Source: Bacteroidetes bacterium UBA955
GTDB lineage: Bacteria > Bacteroidota > Bacteroidia > NS11-12g > UBA955
NCBI GenBank assembly: GCA_002293105.1
Contig: DBCP01000080.1
Coordinates: forward strand, 2,301-9,194
Direction: 5' to 3'
DNA: 6,894 nucleotides
Positions 1 to 5,928 of the stretch are shown here, one piece after another. Below the pieces are notes generated by a model, which saw only the letters and a list, made by a program, of their open reading frames with translations, was not told where the DNA came from and did not search any database. The first letter of the stretch is position 1, and every line of letters starts with the position of its first letter. The position numbers and the translations under genes are program-made.

Positions 1-485
1 TTCTTGCTCTGATGGGCCGGCTTCAACGAATACAAACCGTGCTTTTTGCCGTACACAAGTAAGCCGTTGTATGTGCCCACCACGCCAGCATACCGACCAA
101 AACCCAGCACACGGGCGCCAGTTTCATAGCGCAATACTTCGTAATCGATGAGGGTGATATGCTTCTTCAGAACCGTCTGCAACATCCCGCGGTTATAGGG
201 TTGTTTTTTGATGGTGTGCGAAAAGAAAAAATAGGTTTTTTCGGGAATCAACGCCTCGCTTGGAACCTCTTTGATGTTCAATATAACATCGCAATGTACC
301 AAATCATCCACCACATCGACCCCTACTTCGCGGTAAGCCTCGTCGCTAAAACAACGCGTGGGCGAAGATTCTACAGACACTTTAATTTGGGGATAGCGCT
401 GCTGCAATGCCACACATTGTATAGGGGATAATGCAACCCGGTTGTCGGGCGGATTTTTGCGTTCTCTCGATAAACCAATTTTCAC
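1..485 (-). CDS. AlaDH/PNT-family dehydrogenase, saccharopine dehydrogenase (LKR)-like, 5' part
   Basis: Translating the minus strand from 485 gives 161 codons with no stop, continuing past the left edge. It begins MKIGLSRERKNPPDNRVALS, the N-terminal signature of the alanine dehydrogenase / saccharopine dehydrogenase substrate domain. Expected substrate-binding residues are present: Arg16 (NRVALSP), Lys72 (IKEVP) and His90 (FFFSHTIKKQ). The TYFFFSHTIKKQ block, followed by LIDYEVL and GFGRYAGVVGTYNGL, resembles the lysine-ketoglutarate reductase domain of saccharopine-forming enzymes more than classical alanine dehydrogenase. Such enzymes are NAD(P)-dependent oxidoreductases acting on amino acids or their 2-oxoacid adducts. 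Whether this one uses lysine, saccharopine or alanine cannot be told from the N-terminal part. The start is GTG at 485-483: an in-frame TGA lies two codons upstream (491-489), so no earlier start is possible. The gene is divergent from the SRAP gene. The NAD-binding domain lies outside the window. Confidence -1.
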   Translation of the reverse strand, partial: MKIGLSRERKNPPDNRVALSPIQCVALQQRYPQIKVSVESSPTRCFSDEAYREVGVDVVDDLVHCDVILNIKEVPSEALIPEKTYFFFSHTIKKQPYNRGMLQTVLKKHITLIDYEVLRYETGARVLGFGRYAGVVGTYNGLLVYGKKHGLYSLKPAHQSK

Positions 486-488
486 GAA

Positions 489-518
489 TCAAAGGAACAA
501 AATATTTCCTTCCTTTGA
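489..518. promoter_or_regulatory. 30-bp near-perfect palindrome in the divergent intergenic region
   Basis: Left arm TCAAAGGAA (489-497) and right arm TTCCTTTGA (510-518) are exact reverse complements. The core AAATATTT (500-507) is itself palindromic. Only two of the 15 pairs mismatch (498/509 and 499/508). It fills most of the 48-bp gap between the GTG of the minus-strand dehydrogenase and the ATG of the SRAP gene. Read outward, each arm contains TTCCTTTG, one base from the Bacteroidetes -7 consensus TAnnTTTG, so the element could be a symmetric bidirectional promoter. It could equally be an operator for a dimeric regulator. It has no long T-run and lies between divergent starts, so it is not a terminator. 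The sequence is certain; the function is inferred. Confidence -1.
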
Positions 519-533
519 AAGTCTGCTTCGCAC

Positions 534-1304
534 ATGTGTTTCAGTTACGCCATCAATTTTTCAGCCAATGCCTTGCAATCGAAGTTGCAACTGGGGGATG
601 TTGGATCGTTGGATATTCAATTGCCTTGGGAAACGCCAACCGCGGAAGCAGCTGTACGGGAGCCGGGTTATTTCATCAGTGGGTTTGATCGACCTTTGAT
701 GCCGGTTGTGACTGTCACAAACGCCCGGGAACAGTATGCGCTTACCGCGATGCGCTGGGGTTTGGTACCTCACTGGTGCAAATCGCAGGAACAATCTCAA
801 GAACTGAGCTTGTACGGACTCAATGCGAGGGCTGAAACGTTGGATGAGAAACCATTGTTTCGCGATGCATGGAAATCGCAACCCTGTTTGGTGCCGTTGA
901 GTGGTTTTTTTGAATGGCAGTCTGTGGGAAAGAGAAAGCAACCCTATTATATCTATTCATCGGATCAATCGCCTTTGTTGATCGCGGGAGTTTTCGCTGT
1001 GTGGTTGGACACCCAGACGGGGGAAGAGATGAAATCTTATTCCATCATCACAACGGAAGCCAATGCATTGATGTCTGAAATTCACAATGTAAAAAAACGC
1101 ATGCCCGTTATATTGGGAAGCGATGACGCGAAGGCCTATTTAAGGAGCGATGTTGAGACAAGGGCGGCTTTGTTAAAACCCTGTGAAGAAAGTGTTATTT
1201 CTGCCCATCCGGTGGGGACATGGCTCAATGCTGTTAAAGCGCAGCGCAATGTTTCGCAGGCACTTTTACCCATTGAAAAAGATTTTCCACAGACATTATT
1301 CTGA
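534..1304 (+). CDS. SRAP (SOS response-associated peptidase) family protein, HMCES/YedK-like
   Basis: A 256-residue protein of the SRAP family. Family members bind abasic sites in single-stranded DNA and form a thiazolidine crosslink through the amino-terminal cysteine, protecting the lesion. Maturation is autoproteolytic removal of Met1. Visible hallmarks in order: Met1-Cys2 (MCFSYA, instead of the commoner MCGR), RWGLVPHW (74-81), LNARAET (96-102, with the Asn97/Arg99 DNA-contacting pair), CLVPLSGFFEW (118-128, with catalytic Glu127) and HNVKKRMPVIL (184-194, with catalytic His184). Nothing is missing. The ATG at 534 is right because it places Cys immediately after Met, which the chemistry requires. 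No Shine-Dalgarno sequence precedes it. Its length is close to other SRAP proteins. It shares a palindromic intergenic region with the divergent dehydrogenase and ends 29 bp before the lipoprotein gene. A role in DNA-damage tolerance is known for the family, not shown here. Confidence -1.
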   Translation: MCFSYAINFSANALQSKLQLGDVGSLDIQLPWETPTAEAAVREPGYFISGFDRPLMPVVTVTNAREQYALTAMRWGLVPHWCKSQEQSQELSLYGLNARAETLDEKPLFRDAWKSQPCLVPLSGFFEWQSVGKRKQPYYIYSSDQSPLLIAGVFAVWLDTQTGEEMKSYSIITTEANALMSEIHNVKKRMPVILGSDDAKAYLRSDVETRAALLKPCEESVISAHPVGTWLNAVKAQRNVSQALLPIEKDFPQTLF

Positions 1305-1317
1305 GATTTTCGTATAG

Positions 1318-1325
1318 TATATTTG
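1318..1325 (+). promoter_or_regulatory. Bacteroidetes-type -7 promoter box before the lipoprotein gene
   Basis: TATATTTG matches TAnnTTTG exactly. It lies in the 29-bp gap between the SRAP stop and the lipoprotein ATG at 1334. Only eight bases (CGCCCCTA) separate it from the start codon, so a transcript beginning about 4-8 bases past the box would be leaderless or nearly so. I see no clear -33 TTG at the usual spacing, which lowers confidence. Confidence -1.
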
Positions 1326-1333
1326 CGCCCCTA

Positions 1334-2479
1334 ATGAAAAAGCTCCTTTGGCTGTCCGTTATAATATTTACGTTATTTGTTCAACAATCCTGTAGTTCTA
1401 ACGCCGCTGAAAAGTCGGAAAAGAAAGATTCCGTTGTTGCCGAGATCGCACCTACGAAAGGCACTGTTGACAAACAGTTGAGTGCATTTGCGCGATATAT
1501 TTCCGGTGTGCATGATGCAGGTAGCGACAGTTTGGAGAGCAGTGAATTTTGGAAGTTGCATGCGGCGAAAACCGATTTGCGTTGGCGCTTGTTGATGCAA
1601 AATGTGGGCACACCCATTGGTACTTGGGTGAGTGAGAAAAACTACCTTCCCAAAACGGCACCCAAGACCTTGTTGTACCCTTTTGCGGGTGGCGATTTCT
1701 TTTATGCAAACTTGTTCTATCCTAACCGCGATACAGTGATTATGATTGGTTTGGAGCCTGTGGGTTCTGTGTTTGATGTAAATACAGTGGATCGCGCCAA
1801 GTTGGAAGATTACTTGACCACGCTGGATCGGTGCATGTTCTATCCCCACAAATTGGGCTTTTTCCGTACCTTGAGTATGGATGATGATTTCGCCCATGAA
1901 TTGATGAATGGCACCTTGCATACTTTCATGTTCTATCTGGCGCGGAATGGGTTCGATTTGCACTATGTTGAATATTTCAATTTGGATTCAGAAGGCAATG
2001 CTGTGGCTGTAGCGCCTGGTGCCGAAGCCAAAGGGTTGAAAATTGGTTACAGCAACAAATCGGATAAACAAGTAAGGCAGTTGGTTTACATCAGTCAAGA
2101 TATCAGCAATACAGCTATTCAAAAATCTCCTGGTACCATTAATTACCTGAAACAGCGGGGCAATGTGGTGTCGTTTTTCAAGGCGGCGAGTTATTTGATG
2201 TATAAAGACTACTTTTCAGACATCACCAATGTGGTTTTGGGTCAGTCAAAAATTATTTTGCAAGACGATAGCGGAATGCCATTGTCGGCCATGCAAAAAG
2301 GCGGATTCACCACCGAAGTGTTGGGTGAGTACACAAAAACCATTGGGTTGTTCTCTAACTATTTCCAAAAGGATATGCGCGCGGAATACGAGGCGAAGAA
2401 ACCGGCGAAGTTGCCTTTCACCATTGGTTACAATGCCGAATTTGGCGAGTGTAACTTGCAGTTGGGCACCAAAAAATGA
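1334..2479 (+). CDS. Conserved lipoprotein of unknown function
   Basis: I do not recognise a named family for this 381-residue protein. The N-terminus is a lipoprotein-type signal: Lys2-Lys3, a hydrophobic run to about residue 16, then QQSC with Cys20 as the likely lipidation site. The lipobox is loose at -3, as is common in Bacteroidetes. A charged linker rich in Lys, Glu and Ser (21-45) follows. The mature part looks globular and soluble, with aromatic-rich blocks: EFWKLHAAKTDLRWRLL (71-87), LLYPFAGGDFFYANLFYPN (113-131), IGLEPVGSVFD (138-148) and a C-terminal IGYNAEFGECNLQLG (364-378). I recall the YPF-(S/A)-G-x-DF-x-YA-x-x-F-x-PN pattern from uncharacterised bacterial proteins, but have no function to give it. 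It is probably on the periplasmic side of the inner membrane or on the outer membrane. Its TGA (2477-2479) overlaps the prmA ATG, so the two are probably translationally coupled. Confidence -1.
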   Translation: MKKLLWLSVIIFTLFVQQSCSSNAAEKSEKKDSVVAEIAPTKGTVDKQLSAFARYISGVHDAGSDSLESSEFWKLHAAKTDLRWRLLMQNVGTPIGTWVSEKNYLPKTAPKTLLYPFAGGDFFYANLFYPNRDTVIMIGLEPVGSVFDVNTVDRAKLEDYLTTLDRCMFYPHKLGFFRTLSMDDDFAHELMNGTLHTFMFYLARNGFDLHYVEYFNLDSEGNAVAVAPGAEAKGLKIGYSNKSDKQVRQLVYISQDISNTAIQKSPGTINYLKQRGNVVSFFKAASYLMYKDYFSDITNVVLGQSKIILQDDSGMPLSAMQKGGFTTEVLGEYTKTIGLFSNYFQKDMRAEYEAKKPAKLPFTIGYNAEFGECNLQLGTKK

Positions 2480-3330
2480 GCAATTTTATTTGTTTTAAGG
2501 CCGAATGGCTTTCCAACGACCAGGATCGTGCCGATATTATTACGGCGTATTTAAGCGAATTCCCGTTCACGCATTTTGAGAATGAGGGACAGTGGTTAAA
2601 GGCATTTGCAGATGAGCATGATATCGCTGAGAGCGAATATGAGGGCATTGAAGAGGCGGTGATGGACTATTGCGATCGCATTGAATGGAGCATTGTGGAG
2701 CGTGAGAATTGGAATGAAATGTGGGAGAAGAATTTCTTTGATCCGTTGCAAGTTGGACAGTTTTATGTGCGTGCTACCTTTCATCCAGAGGCACCAGAAG
2801 GTGTTCGGGCAATTACCATTGAACCGAGGATGAGTTTTGGCACGGGTCACCACGCCACGACCCGCTTGATGCTAACTGCGATGCAGGTCTATGGTAAGGA
2901 TTTTATCGATAGCAGAGTGCTAGACATGGGTTCGGGTACAGGCATTTTGGCGATAGCCGCTGAGATGTTGGGCGCTACCGAGGTGTTGGGTGTGGAAATT
3001 GATGATTGGGTGGTCGACAATGCGAACGACAATCTGGTGATTAACCAAACGGCGCACAATAGGATGTTACATGGGGATGTCAAGGCGTTGTCATCGGTTG
3101 TGGATGCCTATTATGATGTGGTCTTAGCAAACATCCATCGCGAGGTGATTTTGGCCGATATGGCGGAATATGTGAGGGTTTTGAAAGCCGGAAATAAACT
3201 GTTTGTGAGCGGTTTGCAAGCCGTGGATGAGGCCGTGGTTGTGTCCCACGCTTTGGGTCTAAAAATGAAGCATTTGAAAACGGAAGAATCGGACGGTTGG
3301 CTGATGATTCTGTTTGAAAAAATTGCGTGA
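2476..3330 (+). CDS. prmA: Ribosomal protein L11 methyltransferase
   Basis: A 284-residue class I S-adenosylmethionine-dependent methyltransferase of the PrmA family. PrmA methylates amino groups of ribosomal protein L11 in the cytoplasm. An N-terminal substrate-recognition domain (about 1-75) is followed by ENWNEMWEKNF (77-87), a typical PrmA linker. Next come IEPRMSFGTGHHATTRLML (115-133), corresponding to the family PxMAFGTGxHxTT block, motif I VLDMGSGTGILAIAAEMLGA (148-167), acidic motif VEIDDWVVDNANDN (173-186) and DVVLANI (214-220). The C-terminal YVRVLKAGNKLFVSGL (232-247) is the usual strand after motif III. Length is normal and nothing is broken. The start overlaps the preceding stop in an ATGA arrangement; A-rich sequence rather than a Shine-Dalgarno motif precedes it. 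PrmA is generally dispensable in bacteria where tested, so its coupling to the lipoprotein gene need not mean a shared process. Confidence -1.
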   Translation: MSNFICFKAEWLSNDQDRADIITAYLSEFPFTHFENEGQWLKAFADEHDIAESEYEGIEEAVMDYCDRIEWSIVERENWNEMWEKNFFDPLQVGQFYVRATFHPEAPEGVRAITIEPRMSFGTGHHATTRLMLTAMQVYGKDFIDSRVLDMGSGTGILAIAAEMLGATEVLGVEIDDWVVDNANDNLVINQTAHNRMLHGDVKALSSVVDAYYDVVLANIHREVILADMAEYVRVLKAGNKLFVSGLQAVDEAVVVSHALGLKMKHLKTEESDGWLMILFEKIA

Positions 3331-3349
3331 GGGTGCGGTAATTTTGGGG

Positions 3350-3357
3350 TATTTTCG
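3350..3357 (+). promoter_or_regulatory. Candidate -7 promoter box upstream of mutL
   Basis: TATTTTCG differs from TAnnTTTG at one base and is followed by TACCTTT, resembling the spacing of the 1318 box. It lies in the 41-bp gap between prmA and mutL. A TTG at 3323-3325 could serve as the -33 element, but the 24-base spacing is longer than ideal. A second exact match, TACCTTTG (3367-3374), overlaps the proposed TTG start codon. If that one were the promoter, the TTG could not be translated, so I prefer the upstream box. Confidence -1.
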
Positions 3358-3371
3358 TACCTTTATTACCT

Positions 3372-5249
3372 TTGAGCAGTGTCATTAAATTATTGTCGGA
3401 TGCGGTAGCAAATCAGATTGCTGCGGGAGAAGTTGTGCAACGTCCGGCCAATGCCATCAAGGAATTGCTGGAGAACAGTTTGGATGCTGGTGCAAGAAAG
3501 ATTCAGGTGTTGATAAAGGATGGGGGGAGCACATTGATGCAGGTGATTGACAATGGCAAGGGGATGAGCGAAACGGATGTTCGATTGTGTTGGGAGCGTC
3601 ATGCAACATCCAAGATTCAGAAAGCAGAAGATTTATTTCATTTGAGTACTTACGGGTTCAGGGGCGAAGCGATGGCTTCCATTGCTGCGGTGGCTCAGGT
3701 GGAGATGAAATCGCGCAGGGCGGAGGATGAGGTGGCACAATATATTCGGATTGAGGGCAGTGAAGTATTGGAACAGCGGGCAGATGCTGCGCCAGTGGGC
3801 ACCAATATTTCGATAAAGAACTTGTTTTACAACATCCCTGCGCGTAGGAATTTCCTCAAAAGCATTGCAGTGGAGACCAAACATATCGTTGAGGAGTTTT
3901 TGCGTCAGGCCATGGCGAATCCACAGGTAGAGTTTATGTATCACAACAATGGTCAGTTGGTATATCATTTCAAGTCACAATCGCCCAAGGAGCGTGTGAT
4001 GGAGACGTTGGGTAAGAAGCAGGGGAATGAGTTGCTTACGGTTGAGGAGGATACAGACATTGTGCAAATACACGGTTTTGTGGGCGCCCCAGGGTGGGCG
4101 AAGCGCACCCGGGGCGAGCAGTATTTTTTCATGAATGGCCGATTCATTCGTTCGAGTTATTTTCACCATGCGGTGGGTTCGGCCTACGAGGGTTTGATAG
4201 AATCGGATGCGCATCCAACGTATGCTTTGTATTTGCAGGTGAATCCTGAGAAGGTGGATGTGAACGTGCATCCTACCAAAACGGAGGTGAAGTTTGAGGA
4301 TGAGAAGCACATTTACAATTTGATCAAGGCGGCTGTAAGAAAGTCGTTGGGTTCATTTGTGGTTCAACCAAATCTGGACCTCGGTGATTTTGACCACCTG
4401 GATGCTTTTTTGCGTCAGCCCATTGCGCCGCGGAGCGGCGCAACACCACCGCAATGGCAAAACGGCACCCCCCCTAGCACTGAAAAACGCAATCCGGCCT
4501 ATAACCCCTTCGGCGACAATGGCGGTGGATATCAACGCAGCAGTCACCAAGATTGGCAGAAAGTGCTGGGATCCGTTGAAATTACTCAGTCAAGATCATC
4601 CTCCCAAAATACACCCAACGCACAGATCTTTGGCTCCCCATCCCCCAATGAAAATCCTGAAAAGGATGTGGTTGCGGGTATATTCCCCCTCGGCGACAAC
4701 TACCTGGTAGCCAACGTCAATGGTCAGTTGTGGGTGGTCGATAAAAAGCGCACGCAGCAACACATTTATTACCACGAATATTTACAGCAGTTGCAAGCCC
4801 AATCCGGACTCAGTCAGCAGTTGTTGTTTCCCAGAACCATCGAACTCCCACCGGCACAAATTCCATTGGTGTTGGATTTGATGCAAGAATTGCAGTGGCT
4901 TGGGTTCGATTTATCGCATTTTGGTGGAAACACCCTCATTGTCAATGGTGTACCAGCCATCCTATCGCAAGGTGATGAACAAAAACTCATCGAGAACCTG
5001 CTAGAAGATTACCAAAATACCCAAGGTGATATCAAACTGGGGAAATACGAAAGCATGGCCCTCTCCATGGCAAGACATGCAGCCCAGCGAAATCCCATCA
5101 TGCAATCTTTAGAAGAAATGCAATCGCTCATGCAGCGCATGTTATCTTTACCTGATTATCATACAACCCTCAACGGCAAAACACTCTACATCGAAATCTC
5201 AGCCACCCAATTGTTTGAGCGCTTTCAAAACCAGAAATTCAAGTCTTAA
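3372..5249 (+). CDS. mutL: DNA mismatch repair protein MutL
   Basis: A 625-residue MutL, the ATPase that links mismatch recognition by MutS to downstream strand processing. The N-terminal GHKL ATPase domain is complete: ANQIAAGEVVQRPANAIKEL (13-32, catalytic Glu31), ENSLDAG with Asn35, DNGKGM (60-65), TYGFRGEAMASIAA (93-106), GTNISIKNLFYNIPARRNFL (143-162) and NPEKVDVNVHPTKTEVKF (291-308, conserved Lys303). A low-complexity linker rich in Pro, Ser, Asn and Gln spans about 345-432 and includes NPAYNPF. The C-terminal dimerisation domain follows, with a possible beta-clamp motif QQLLFP (482-487). The endonuclease motif DQHA-x2-E-x4-E is not conserved: the site reads DKKRTQQHIYYH (457-468). The start must be near TTG at 3372, because an in-frame TAA lies at 3339 and the first downstream ATG (residue 56) would remove ATPase motif I. 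It ends 2 bp before a rhomboid gene. Base composition shifts abruptly near codon 356. Confidence -1.
   Translation: MSSVIKLLSDAVANQIAAGEVVQRPANAIKELLENSLDAGARKIQVLIKDGGSTLMQVIDNGKGMSETDVRLCWERHATSKIQKAEDLFHLSTYGFRGEAMASIAAVAQVEMKSRRAEDEVAQYIRIEGSEVLEQRADAAPVGTNISIKNLFYNIPARRNFLKSIAVETKHIVEEFLRQAMANPQVEFMYHNNGQLVYHFKSQSPKERVMETLGKKQGNELLTVEEDTDIVQIHGFVGAPGWAKRTRGEQYFFMNGRFIRSSYFHHAVGSAYEGLIESDAHPTYALYLQVNPEKVDVNVHPTKTEVKFEDEKHIYNLIKAAVRKSLGSFVVQPNLDLGDFDHLDAFLRQPIAPRSGATPPQWQNGTPPSTEKRNPAYNPFGDNGGGYQRSSHQDWQKVLGSVEITQSRSSSQNTPNAQIFGSPSPNENPEKDVVAGIFPLGDNYLVANVNGQLWVVDKKRTQQHIYYHEYLQQLQAQSGLSQQLLFPRTIELPPAQIPLVLDLMQELQWLGFDLSHFGGNTLIVNGVPAILSQGDEQKLIENLLEDYQNTQGDIKLGKYESMALSMARHAAQRNPIMQSLEEMQSLMQRMLSLPDYHTTLNGKTLYIEISATQLFERFQNQKFKS
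4085..4116 (+). repeat. GC-rich bulged inverted repeat inside mutL
   Basis: CGCCCC (4085-4090) pairs with GGGGCG (4111-4116), and GGGTG (4092-4096) pairs with CACCC (4106-4110). A4091 is bulged and the loop is nine bases, giving an 11-bp stem. It encodes the conserved VGAPGWAKRTRGE stretch of the MutL ATPase domain, so protein constraint may explain it by chance. Confidence -1.
4423..4443 (+). repeat. Perfect 9-bp-stem hairpin in the mutL linker
   Basis: TTGCGCCGC (4423-4431), loop GGA (4432-4434) and GCGGCGCAA (4435-4443) form a perfect inverted repeat. It stays in frame and encodes the end of Ile351 through APRSGA (352-357) into Thr358 of the poorly conserved MutL linker. No T-run follows on either strand, so it is not an intrinsic terminator. 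I found no second copy in the window. It could be a small palindromic repeat tolerated in a flexible linker, or chance in a GC-rich patch. Confidence -1.
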
Positions 5250-5460
5250 CCATGCCTCAATTAACACCAGCTCTTAAAAATCTACTCATTATCATGGCCC
5301 TTGTAGGCCTTGCGCAAGTGGCATTGCCCAATATTGGCTTTAATCCCAATCAGCTGTATCTGTTTTATCCCGATAGTTATCAGTTTCAATGGTGGCAAAT
5401 CTTTACCCATGTTTTCTGTCATGGAAACATCGGGCATTTTATCTTTAACGGCATCGCCCT
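4441..5460. other. About 1-kb island of reversed G/C strand bias
   Basis: By hand tally, the plus strand of 3421-4440 has about 320 G and 184 C, while 4441-5460 has about 196 G and 275 C. Sampled lines in prmA and in the second rhomboid gene are G-rich like the first block. The change falls inside mutL at its linker and ends early in the first rhomboid gene. All these genes run in the same direction, so gene orientation does not explain it. Confidence -1.
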
Positions 5461-5920
5461 TTTCAGTTTTGGGTTGGTGGTAGAACTCAGGCTTGGCGCT
5501 CAGCGCTTTTTGCAGTTGTTTTTCTTCGCTGCTTTGGGGGCCGTATTTTTTCACTTCGCCGCGATGGGGTACACAATATTCAATCAAATCGGCACATTTT
5601 TTCCAAACCACGCATACGGTTATGAAGCCGTCCCCTACGGTCCCATGGTGGGTGCCTCTGGCGCTGTTTACGGGGTGATGGTCGCCTTTGCCGTTCTCTA
5701 TCCCAATGAAACTTTGATATTTTTGTTTATTCCCTATCCCATCAAAGCCAAGTATTTGGTACCGATCATGGTGGGGTTAGATGTGGTGCTAGGATTGGGG
5801 AGTTTCTCGGGCGACAATGTAGCCCACTTTGCCCATATCGGGGGTGCTTTGGTGGGGTTGCTCATGATCTTCATTTGGAAGAAGAAAGACCGTGGGCGTA
5901 TGTACAAATTTGAATCGTAA
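5252..5920 (+). CDS. Rhomboid family intramembrane serine protease (first of two)
   Basis: A 222-residue integral membrane protein with about six membrane segments (roughly 10-27, 50-75, 84-105, 132-152, 167-183 and 190-209) and a short basic tail. Rhomboids cleave transmembrane substrates within the bilayer with a Ser-His dyad. The nucleophile is Ser136 in VGASGAVYG (133-141), the catalytic His is His195 in AHFAHIGGALVG (191-202), and the HxxxN oxyanion motif is His62-Asn66 in GHFIFN. All required residues are present, so it should be active; the substrate is unknown. The extended loop after segment 3 (about 106-131, rich in Tyr, Phe and Pro) resembles other Bacteroidetes rhomboids. The ATG at 5252 lies 2 bp after the mutL stop with no promoter between, so it is surely co-transcribed with mutL. 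The first 200 bases share the C-rich composition of the mutL 3' half. Confidence -1.
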   Translation: MPQLTPALKNLLIIMALVGLAQVALPNIGFNPNQLYLFYPDSYQFQWWQIFTHVFCHGNIGHFIFNGIALFSFGLVVELRLGAQRFLQLFFFAALGAVFFHFAAMGYTIFNQIGTFFPNHAYGYEAVPYGPMVGASGAVYGVMVAFAVLYPNETLIFLFIPYPIKAKYLVPIMVGLDVVLGLGSFSGDNVAHFAHIGGALVGLLMIFIWKKKDRGRMYKFES

Positions 5921-5928
5921 ATCACCCT

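Noticed and set aside
510..520. Shine-Dalgarno-like AGGAAGG on the minus strand before the dehydrogenase
   Set aside because: It lies about 25 bases from the GTG start, too far for a ribosome binding site, and is part of the palindromic region.
159..699. Plus-strand open frames of 85-90 codons over the left end
   Set aside because: They lie opposite or out of frame with the minus-strand dehydrogenase and the SRAP gene, and their translations show no family features.
1373..1963. A 196-codon minus-strand open frame opposite the lipoprotein gene
   Set aside because: Its translation is low in structure and His/Gln-rich, as expected of a reverse-strand shadow. The plus-strand frame has a signal peptide and conserved-looking motifs.
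3348..3361. Small inverted repeat GGTA-N6-TACC before mutL as an operator
   Set aside because: Four-base arms are too short to distinguish from chance.
4423..4443. Intrinsic terminator
   Set aside because: The stem is strong but no T-run follows on either strand and it lies in the middle of an intact gene.
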